NCBI RefSeq assembly: GCF_019175285.1
Contig: NC_056524.1
Span: 4,788,572 to 4,852,571 of the forward strand
Direction: 5' to 3'
DNA: 64,000 nucleotides
Source: Sceloporus undulatus
Taxonomy: Eukaryota; Chordata; Lepidosauria; Squamata; Phrynosomatidae
Position 1 is the first letter of the stretch. Each line of letters starts with the position of its first letter. Made by a program: the position numbers and the translations under genes. This document shows, piece after piece, positions 24,601 through 36,411 of this stretch. The notes below the pieces were generated by a model that ran no database searches, was not told where the DNA came from, and was given only the letters and a program-made list of their open reading frames with translations.

Positions 24601-27600
24601 GTGTTGCCGTAAGTCGGTAATGACTTGAAGGCACACGAAACAGACAGACAGAGCAAATCAGGCCTGAACTCTCCCTAGACGTCAAGATGACTAAACTCTT
24701 TAAGCAGAGACTGGATAGCCATCTGTCGGGGATGCTTTGATTTGGATTTCCTGCATGGCAGAATGGGGTTGGACTGGATGGCCCTTGTGGTCTCTTCCAA
24801 CTCTATGATCTTGTTGTACTTTGGACACACCATGAGAAGTTAGGACTCACAAGAAAAGGCAATAATGCTTGATAAGGTGGGAAAAGAGGAGGACCGCATT
24901 CCAGATGAATAGACTCCATCAAGGAAGCCACAGATGACCTGAGTTTGAAAGATGGTCGATGACAGGGTGACTTCAAGATCTCTCATTGATGGGGTTGCCA
25001 TAAGTCAAAGTTGATTTGATGGTATTTAACAACAAGCCATTGAGAGCTTGACTCTCCATGGATTTATCTAATGAACTTTTAATACTGAGTGGGGTTTTCA
25101 CTATCACCCAGTAATTCTTGATGTGGTCTTTAAAGTGTCCCAAGATTATTTGCTGCTTTTACCTGCTGAAAGTGGTTGTTACCATCATCTTGACTTTGTT
25201 TGCTGATTTATTGAATAGATAAGTCTTGGAAATCTTGAAACAAAGGTTGGATGGACATATTTTGGGAGCGTGTTCTATTTTCTTGCAATGGCAGGGGGTT
25301 GGATTTGTGGTCCTTTCCAACTGTATGATTCTATGGTTTTACAGTTCTATAACTGAATAATTATTAAAAGAAGGAAGGAAGGAAGGAAGGAAGATTATGA
25401 AGACCAAATTGTGAAAGGATTGCATACTGTATATACTCATGTATAAGTCTAGAAATTTTAGTCAAAAAATTGAGCCCCCAAAAAATTGGGTCGACAGTAA
25501 AAGGCAAGAGCTTAGTCCATCCTGGGAACACCAAAAAGAAGTGTGAATCCTCTCTACTCTCTCATTTATCCAGCCTTTAGGATCAGCACAAACAGTTAAA
25601 GTCTGCTGGAATTTTCTAAGTTCTTTGGCATCATTTCCCTGCATTATCCTTTACATCTGTTGTCACATGCCCCTAAGTTTTATCCTCAACATATCATTGG
25701 GTCATATCAAAATCCATAATTTTGGCCCCTAAACCTGCCCTCAACCCAAACATGATGTCAACTTATAGTCAAGTATATATGGTAATTCTAACCCCAAAAT
25801 GCTTGCACTTTGGGAATGGGGTTGGAGAGCTAACTTTTCCACCCAGAATGTAGAGGCCAATAGATCAGGAAGCAGGGGAAATGTCCCATTTTTCACCTTT
25901 GCAAAATCACTGTGGGAAATTTGCATGAGTCAGGCTTTCTTGCTCTTGAGTCAGCAGGCTTGGACTGAGCAGAATGTGACTCAGGGCCCGCACAGTATCT
26001 CCCCTCCCTCCAGCCTGGAGCACACAAGTGTGGTGGAAATCAGCCAAAAGTTCATGGTGACTCACTGAAACCCTTCCACCTTTTCTTTCCCCACCAATTT
26101 CCTTTTGAGAAGTTGGGATTCCGGTTGTTCTCGGTGTGTGGAAGTTGCACAATTCGCAGAGCCTTGCTTTTCAGAACTGTCAGCAGACTGACTTGTTGCA
26201 AGGGATCATACTAATTCTCATCCTGGAGAGAAGTGACCAGTGGGGTCCCACAGGGCTCTGTCCTGGGCCCGGTGCTATTCAACATCTTTATCAATGACCT
26301 GGATGACAGAATTGGGAGCATACTTATCAAATTTGCAGATGATACCAAATTAGGGGGAATAGCTAATACCCCAGAGGACAGGATCAAGATTCAAAATGAC
26401 TTGAATAGACTAGAAAGCTGGGCCAAAACTAACAAAATGAAATTCAACACGGAGAAATGTAAGGTATTGCACTTAGGGCGGAAAAATAAAATGCACAGAT
26501 ATAGGATGGGTGACACCTGGCTGAATGAAACTACGTGTGAAAGGGATCTAGGAGTCCAAGTAGACCACAAATTGAACATGAGTGAACAGTGTGATGCGGC
26601 AGCTAAAAAGGCCAATGCTATTTTAGGCTGCATCAATAGAAGTATAGTGTCTAGATCAAGAGAAGTAATAGTGCCACTGTATTCTGCTCTGGTCAGGCCC
26701 CACCTAGAATATTGTGTCCAGTTCTGGGCACCACAATTCAGAAAGGACATTGAGAAACTGGAGCGTGTCCAAAGGAGGGCGACAAAAATGGTGAAGGGTC
26801 TGGAAACCATGTCCTATGAGGAAGGACTTAGGGAGCTGGGGATGTTTAGCCTGGAGAAAAGAAGGTTAAGAGGTGATATGATCACCCTGTTTAAATATTT
26901 GAAGGGATGTCATATTGAAGAGGGAGCAAGCTTGTTTTCTGCTGCTCCAGAGAACAGGACCCGGAACAATGGATGCAAGCTATAGGAAAAGAGATTCCAC
27001 CTGAACATTAGGAGGAACTTCCTGACAGTTAGGGCTGTTCGACAATGGAATGCACTCCTTCCTCGGAGGGTGATAGAGTCTCCTTCCTTGGAGGTCTTTA
27101 AACAGAGGCTGGATGGCCATCTGTCAGGGATGCTTTGATTTGGATTTCCTGCATGGCAGAATGGGGTTGGACTGGATGGCCCTAGTGGTCTCTTCCAACT
27201 CTATGATTCTATGATTCTATGATTCACGTCAGATGGACTCTAAACAGGGATGGCATTCATGTGGCTCTCCAAATGTTCTTGAGCGACAACATCCGACATT
27301 TTGCACCACTGGGAATGCTGGCTGGGGTTCTTGGGGATTATAGCAATAACAATAGCAAGTGCATTTGTATACCACATATCAGGGCACTTAAGCACTCTTG
27401 AAGTGGTTCATCTCATTATTCCTACCCTTGCTCAAAATGGATATCCTTTTTTGCCCCAGAATACTAGAGCCATAAGAGATGCGTTGATTGTGAATTCCTG
27501 CATGGCAGGGAGTTGGGCTGGATGGCCCATGTGGTCTCTTCCAGCTCTGTGATTCTATGATTTATTATTTAAGAAACAAATACATGGCATAGGAGAGTAT

Positions 27601-30600
27601 TCAAAGACATGACTGTGTTAATTTGCATCAGTATGCAAAGGGATTTTCTAGCACCTTTGAGACTAACTGAGAGAAAGAAGCTGGCAGGACAACCTTGCAT
27701 AAACTGGGTCTTTTTCATCAGATGCATGGATTGAAGTACCTGTGGAGATAGAAAGATGATACCTCGCTGTACCTGGCCTAGAGTACTTTGGAGAGATTGG
27801 TGGTTTTCCACTTCATTCAACTGAACTAGGCGCTTTCTTTCCATTGCAGTTGCATTCAAAAACATGGCTGTGTTAGTATATAAAGGGATCTTTTAGCACT
27901 TTTGAGGCTGAGAGAAACAGGGGTCTAGATATGGGGGGCTGGAATGAAGGCATGGCTCCCGAATATCAGTTTTGAAAAACCAAATGAAATATTCTTTCAT
28001 TCCCCAAATTTCTAGCATTGCAACAAGTGAGGCATTGAAAACGATTCACACCTAGAACTCCTCTATCTGCTATGTTTGCATTTGCTCTGCCGATCTCTTT
28101 TCTTGGAATGCATAAACTGTATTTCTGAATGCTCAACTGATGTATTAAGGTACCATTCTCTCCTGAAAAGATCTAGTGCCCCACTAAACTGCAAATCCCA
28201 GGATTCAGTAGCATGGAGCCATGGCAGTTAACCAACTGTGCTACAACTGTGTATTGTGTAAGTGACTTTGATTGAATAGGGGGCAGAGAATGCCCCAAGA
28301 AGCAAAATAGTTGGGGCCAGCCCCGCACCCTATGAGGCTCACCTGGAAATGTTCTGCTCCCCATGTGCCTATTTTTTGTAACACGGGGTGTATTCACATT
28401 GCAGGGATAAAGCAATTTGACACCACTTTAACTGCCATGACTTGTGCTATGGAATTCTGGGATTTGTGAGATATTTAGCCTTCTCTGTCAGAGAGCTCTG
28501 GTGCCCCGTGAAACTACAAACCCCAGGATTCGATAGCACTGAGTCATGGAAGTTAAAGTGGTGTCAAGCTGCTTTATTTCTGCAATGCGGATGCAGCCCT
28601 ACAGGATGTTACTCAGAAGATGCCTACATGTTCCTTAACAGCTCAAGAGCACAAATCACCCCAGGCAATCTACTCTGTCGTTCTTTTCCTGTAAAAGAAG
28701 ATTTATAGAGGGAAAAAGTTTAGAAATCACTAATCTGGCTCACCCTACATCCGGCTCACCCTCCCAAGAGCAAGCACAAGATCTTAAATGGGGAATAGCT
28801 CAAAAGAACACATGGGAGGCAGCTAATCCATGTGAGTCTGAGGTTGCCAAGAAGTTTGATGCAACTTGTTCTTGCAGAAAAGTTCTTCAGAGGCTCCAAT
28901 GGTGAAATCCACCAGATCACGAGGAATGGCAAAAGCCAACACCAAGCTGTCCCCAAGGGAAATAATATCTCAAGGACTTCTTCACACTATACATTTATAA
29001 CATGATGATGCCATTTTAACTGCCATGGCTGCCTTCTGTGGAATCCCAAGGTTTGTCATTTGGAGAGGCACTGGAGCTCTCTCTCTCTCCGATAATCCTA
29101 AACTGCAAATTTGAAACAGTGCAGGTTGAGTCTCCTTTAGCTGGAATCCTGAAATCCAAAATACTCCAAAAAACAAAACTTTTTTCATGGGTGGTTGAGA
29201 TAATGACCTCTTTGCTTTCTGAGGGTTCACTGTACCCAGACTTTGTTTCATGAACAAAATTGTTAAAAATATTGTGCCGAAAATTACCTTCAGGCTATGT
29301 GTATAAGACATATATGAAACAAATTAATTTTGTGCTTAGGCTTGGGTCCCACTGCTAAGATATTTCATTAGGCCTATGCAAAATTCAAAAAACTCTGAAA
29401 TCCAAAACCCTTCTGGTCCCAAGCATTTTGAATAAAGGAAACTCAACCTGTATTAATTTCAGTTAACCTAGCCATGCATTTCTCTGTAAAACTGGGTCCA
29501 GTCTCCAAAATATTAAAAATATTGTGCCTAAAATTACCTTCAGGCTATGTGTATAAGGTGTATATGAAACGCAAATAAATTTTGTGTTTAGACTTGGGTC
29601 CCATCTCCCAGATATCTCATTAGGTATATGCAAAATCCATTAAACACCGAAATCCCAAAGACCTCTGGTCCCAGCTATTTCCGACAAGGGAGACTCAACC
29701 TGCATTTCATCACCATTATTATTAAACAGTGTAACACTCCACTGCAATCTATTTGAAAGGTAAATGGCTGCTCTTGGAGATTTCTAGAAGAGGCAATTCA
29801 CTTCTTTTGTCAGAATCTACAGACTCTGGTGGAATGAGGGTCACAAAACTAGATTTGGGGGAGCATCACATTTGTGCAGAGGGCCACACTGTTCAGCCCT
29901 GGTGCAAGCAATACTAACCTAGGAAGATCCGTAATCTGTCTCAGCATCACATCTCAGACTGCAGACATGAGGGAATGGGGATGATGAGAGTAGTGAACCT
30001 AAATAAGAATTCTGCACCACCCAATGAACTCTTCCTTCAGTCCCCAAATTTCTTGTATTGTAGAGAGTGAGATGCTGAAACCTCTTCCATTTCCTGTGCT
30101 CACATTCCCGTGGTAACTAACTTGTCTCTAGATGCCTGAACTCTCTTTCTAAAGGCTCAACTGGAGTGTTAAGTTACTGCAATGCTAGAAACCAAAGAAT
30201 CACAGAGTTGGAAGAAACCCCAAAGGTCATCCAGTCCAACCCCATTCTGCCATGTAGGAACACACAATCAAAGCACCCCTGACAGATAACCACCCAGCCT
30301 CTGTTTAAAAACCTGTAAAGAAGACCACTCCACCACTCTCCAAGGGAATATGTTCCACTGTCAAACAGCCCTTTCTGTCAGGAAGTTCTTCCCATTGTTT
30401 CAGTGGAATCTCTTTTCCTGGAGTGTGAATACATTGCTCTGTGTCCTAGTCTCTGGAGCAGCAGAAAATAAGCTTGCACCATCCCCAATGTGACACCCCT
30501 TCAAATATTTAAACAGGGCTATCATATCTCCTCTTAACTGCCTCTTCTCCAGGCTAAACCTATCCAGCTCCCTAAGTCTCTTCTCTTCATGGTTTCCAGA

Positions 30601-33600
30601 CCCTTCACCATTTTGGTCGCCCTCCTCTGAACACTCTCCAGCTTCTCAACATCATTTTTGAATTGTGGTGCCCAGAACTGGACACAGTATTCCGGGTGAG
30701 GTCTGACCAAAGCAGAAGCAGAATATAGTGGGACTAATACTTCCCTTGAGCTAAACACTAAATTCCTACTGATGCAGCCTAGAATTGCATTGGGTTTTTT
30801 TAGCTGCACCATCACACTGTTGACTCATGTTCAATTTGTGGTCTACTGAGACTCCTAGATCTCTTTCACATGTACTGTTGTCAAGTCAGGTGTCATCCAT
30901 CCTGAAACATAGATATTTGGGAATAACTGCCTTTGCTTTCTTAGCTGCCGCATCACACTGATAACTCATGTTCAGTCTGTGGTCCACTAAGACTACTAGA
31001 TCCCTTTTGCATGGACTACTGTCAAGCCAGATGTCACCCATCCAGATATTTGAGGATGGAAAGAAATTTTCATCTGCGGGCACAGAATTCTAATTCAGGA
31101 GATTGATGCCCTACCACCACCTCCTGCAAGTAACTACACCCCTATGTAAAGCTAAGCACAATCCAACTCCAGACAATAAAAATCTGGCAGAATTTCACAT
31201 GCAGGGAACACTTTATTCTAGGTGTCTAGAAGGCATGCAGAGATGGTGTCAAACTGAATGGCATACAAGGCTCCATGCTCAAAAAGGAGTTCCTCCGCTG
31301 CCCCCAGAACAGGGGACTTTGCACACGCTGTCCATGCCCTGCAAGAGAACAGACAGTAAAGCGATAAGCCGTGTTACCCTGGCATGCAGTCCCCGCACAA
31401 GGTGTCTGCCGTTGCTGTCCCGGGGCTGGCACGGACTCTCTTCTTGCCCTCACAGTGGGTATGCGATGAACAGAGGTCCAGCCCATAGCTGGGAGAGAAA
31501 AAGGCTGCTGAGCAAGGCTTGCAAATCATGCCCAGTCCTTCCCCATTGCCACATTTCTATGGGGAAAATCAAACAAAAGCAGAAATAAGATGCTGTCACA
31601 TATCCCATAGGACCTCAGCCTGTTTCTTTTCTGTTAATGTTTAATATTAGACATGGAAACTCATCAAGCCAGATGTCACCCATTTTGAAACCCATCCTGG
31701 GTGAGCTTGGGCAAGTCACACTCTCTCAGCCTCAGAGGAAGGCAAAAGCAAACCCCCTCTGAACAAATCATGCCAAGAAAACCTTGTGATACGTTCGACT
31801 CAGGGCTGCCATAAGCCAGAAATGACTTGAAGGCACGCCGTAACAAAATAAAGCTGCAGTTGTCAGTTGTCGCCCACCCATGACAGTAATTGGCAGAACA
31901 TTGTGCAAAGCCATGGCATCTTCATGAAAATTCAACCATTCGGAGGGAGATGTGAGAGGGTTATTTCTTTAAAGTCTGAATTATGCGTTCGCAGGTTGCA
32001 AATGCAGCAGCATGGAATACATTAAGATCTACGAGCTAAGCTAGTAAACGATGAAAGCCGTTTTTTGACATGGGCTAGATTCAAGCTTGGGTGGCTCCAA
32101 GTTTTGGGAATGGAGGCGTTTTAACAGGTTTTGGCATTCTTTGCCTTAGAAAGTTAACTTCATTCTTTGACAGGCAATTCAAATTTGGTCCTGAACTGTG
32201 TGACCTGCAAAAATCATGCAAATAGATTGCATAATTTTTTATTTTGAAATTTTAGAAGTAATGAAGCAAAGGAAGGAGCTAGTTTGGCAATGAAACCATG
32301 CGCTTGGTGCCAGAAAATCTAATTCAAGCTGGCTTTGGAAACTTCAGTAGCTATTCCTCACAGGTCTCAAAGCAGCTTCTAAGCAACGAGGGCTAGAAAC
32401 TGGATTTCAAATAAATAAATAAATAAATAAATAAATGTGGAAGCAAAATTTTTCTGTCTTCTGTATATATTTATATTGCACCCTGCGTTCAGGGACCTCA
32501 GGGCATCAGACCATGAAATCAATTTAAAACAATAAATAACAACAATAACTTCAAAAGATCAAAAATTCAGTCAGCACAATTCAGCCTCCACATTTGGGGC
32601 TTTGACTTTTGCAGTTTTGATTATTGGTGAATATGGTTAATATATTTTGTCTAGGAATTTCTAGGTCTTACAGCACAAAACAAACAAAGAGCTTCATTTA
32701 TATACCGCTTCATACTGAACTAACAGTGTCTAAGCGGTTTACAAAGTGTAAGCTAATTGCCACCAACAATCTGGGTACTCTTTTAGAGACCTCTTCGGAA
32801 GGATGCAAGTCAGAGTCAAGCTTGAGCCCTTTCGCTGGTATTGAACTTGCAACCTTTGAGTGAGTGGCTGCAGGACAGGCATTTAGCCACTGCACCACCA
32901 AGACCCGACTCTTTCAATTATCAATAAGTGGTATTTTTGGCAGCCCCTCCAAACTTAATCAAATTCATTCGGGATGCATGTGAACAACAGACGTTTAACC
33001 CCGATTCATCCTGGATTATTTCACAGTGGCCTGTTACAGACTGCCAAAATAAAGCTGCTTCGGGTCTCTTTGGAGGTATGCTGTTTAAATGATGCATACA
33101 CCCTAAGAATCTGGAAGCTACGCCAAAGCTGCACTCCAGTGCTTAGGAATGGAGTGTGGCTTTGGCGCGACCTCCAGACTCTTAGGACCCATGCATCATT
33201 TAAATAGCATACTTCCAAAGAGACCTGAAGCAGCTTTATTTTGGCAGTCTGTAATAGGCCAGTGTGAATAACCCTGGGGAAGAAGTAGTTTTCAAAGGCG
33301 TGCTCTTCATCCTCCATCCCAGACCTCCTCTCCAGGGAAAAAGCCCAGGATGGAGCAGCCTGTAAAGGCACATTATTATTTATATCCCGCTCCTCCGAAT
33401 GATCAAAGCGGCTTACATTAAAATAAACCAATAAAGTACAATATCAATATAATATCATATAATGATATTATAACCCTACCCCTCCCATCAGTAATAATAA
33501 AATACAATTAAATTATCAATGATTAAAACAACCATTAATAATTAAATAATTAACAATTATTAACAATAAGCAGAACAGAGGCAACTAGGCGATTGTTGAC

Positions 33601-35447
33601 AATCAATCACAGATTCTTAGGGTACTGATCTTGCTTTGGAAAGGCCTGCTGGAAGAGATGTGTACACTCTCCTCTTGCTCCTCTGTCCCAGGCTTTTTCC
33701 CTAGAGAGAATGCCCAGAAAGCCTGGGAAGGGGGAGGAGAGTCCAACCAGGTGTCACCCCTCTTCCGGGTGTCACCCAGTGTGGTCCATACCCTCCGCAC
33801 CCCCTTAGTGATGCCACTGACCCCCACAGAGAAAGCCCACCATGACATTAGGTATCTAGAGATGGTGCAGGTAAGTTTGCTTACTCGGTCTGGCTCCTCT
33901 CCCGGTGGACATCCTTCACAGGTGACACAACGTCCCTCGGCGTTCTGATACTCCTCTATGCCACATGTTTGCGCCCATGCCTGATGCCAGGAAAAAGCCT
34001 GATGCCAGGAAAAAGCCTGAAGGGGGGATATCATAAAAACTGAGCTAAATTTTCTTTTACATTGGTTGAAAATGGGAGAGGACAGCACAGACGACAGAAG
34101 AATGGATTGTTCATCTGCTAAATTAGAATCATGGAGTTGGAAGAGACCACAAGGCCATCCAGTCCAACCCCATTCTGCCATGCAGGAAATCTAAATCAAA
34201 GCATCCCTGACAGATGGCCATCCAGCCTCTGTTTAAAGATCTCTAAGGAAGGAGACTCCACTACACTTTGAGGAAGGAGTAAGTTCCGCTATCAAACGGC
34301 CCTTATTGTCAGGAGGTTCCTCCTACTGTTGAGCTGGAATCTCTTTTCCTTTAGCTTGCATCCATTGTTCTGGGTCCTGTACTCTGGAGCAGCAGAAAAC
34401 AAGCTTCCCTCTTCAATGTGACATCCCTTCACGTATTTAAACAGGGCTATCATATCACCCCTTAACCTTCTCTTCTCCAGGCTAAACATCCCCAACTCCC
34501 TGAGTCCTTCCTCATATGGCAAATTAGCCCAAATTAATGTAGGTTTTAAAGGATAAAACAGTGGAAAAGTTTCTGAAAAGCTGGAAACCATTTATGGACT
34601 TTTTCAGCAATAAGGATTCTAACGATGTAATAACTTTTGGTTGTGGCTACTAGTAACCACAATAAATTGATTTAGTTGCTTCTGTAATGCTAGAATAAAA
34701 AGTTAGAATGCTAGCTTTTTTTTTTTTTTTGCATTATAGTTTACTATTATATTTTACTATTGCATTTTCAGTATTTTAGTATTGTGTTCTAGTATCATAT
34801 TTTAGTATTTTATATTGAGGTATACATATTAATATTAATGTTTTATTCTTTTGTAAAGTGCCATGTACATCAGTGGCGCTATATAAATAATTGACCATCA
34901 TTGTTGTCATAGAATAATATATTCTGCTTTTGGATCTCTCTTCTCTTTCATTACAGTAAGAATTGCAGGTGTCAGGGCTCTTTGTTTAAGATATTAGTTC
35001 TTTCATGGTTATTGTTTTAGTTTAATGTATTAGTTTAGCACATTAGTATGCTGTTTTAGTCTATTTTTAGACATATTGTTATGTGCCTTCAAGACATTTC
35101 TGACTTAGGCGTCCCTAAGGCAAACCCATCCTTATTTTCTGGGGCAGAGATCGTGTGAGTCACCCAAGGCTTTTATCCTTTTTAACTACAACTTATTCTC
35201 TTAATGAGTAATGTGTTTTAACACTGTAACAGTTTAATTCTATTTGAATGCTCACTTTTGTACGATTTTGATTGTATTCTAAATTGTACGCTGCTTTGAG
35301 TCTGGGGTAAAAAGCAGGAAATACTAAAGAATAACAATGGTGATGATGATGATGATGATGTCTTTCAATTTCTGAACAGGGAATCGAACCCTGGTCTCCA
35401 GGGTTGTAGTCCGACACTCAAACCACTACATCACGCTGGGTCTCTTA

Positions 35448-35487
<40 letters not shown>

Positions 35488-36372
35488 TGTGTATGCACAT
35501 TTGTAGGCATTTATATCTTCTTTTCCTGCATGGCATCATGGGGTTGGACTGGATGGCCCTTGTGGTCTCTTCCAACTCTATGATTCTATGATGTTTCATT
35601 ATGCTGATGCTGAATTAGACTGTCTATTACAAGATTAACAAGTAAATAATTTAAATCTGGGGAGAGGATAGGAAGGAGCATGTCGATCCTTAGAGTCAAT
35701 TCAAGACTTTGTAACTTGAAAAACAAGACGCCCTTCATTCCACATACAGAAACAGAGTAGACAGGAGGCGGCTGGACCTTTCTTTAGCTGCTGGCTCATG
35801 GCTTCCAGGTCAGTGGGCCAATGAACCCACTCTTTATTTTTGTCTGAACATTAAAGGAGCTGAAGTGCTGAACCTAGAAGTGGATAGGGTTTAGCACCTT
35901 GGATGCATCTTTTAAAAGTCCAAATTCAGAGGGGGGAAAAACTCCTTTAACAATGATTTTTTGTTTTAAATCCTTCCAGGAGTATTTTTAATCTACTATC
36001 ACAAACTGTTGGAGTTGGAATGAAGATGGAATCCAATGGCTTAGGTCATGGGTAAGGAAATGTGTAGCCTTCCCGCTATTGTTGGAATACAGCTTCCATC
36101 AGCTCCAGCTGGCAGAGGCAGTGGTCCAGGATGATGGGAAGTGCAGTCCAACAATATCTCGAATGTCACAGGTTGCTCATCCCTGCCTTAGATGGAGTGG
36201 ACTGTCTGATGTGTGATGCATATGACAAAGATATAAATATAATTGGAGATGTGCATCTTTCTATGGAAAGAAAACACACAAGGACAAGAGAACTTCCCAG
36301 TAACAATGTATATCACAGAGGAATGTAAAAGAAACCTAACAGTGGAACAAAATACCAGTAAGCTAACATTTT

Positions 36373-36411
<39 letters not shown>

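Noticed and set aside
26233-26985. 250-codon open frame as a possible host gene
   Set aside because: It is CR1 reverse transcriptase with the FADDTKLGG catalytic box and is followed by the CR1 3' UTR and ATTCTATG tail.
31378-31488. Shorter version of RELT exon 3 using the inner TCTCTCCCAG acceptor
   Set aside because: It would need a phase-2 upstream exon and loses the GMICKPC cysteines. The longer exon from 31556 fits phase 0 and the human alignment.
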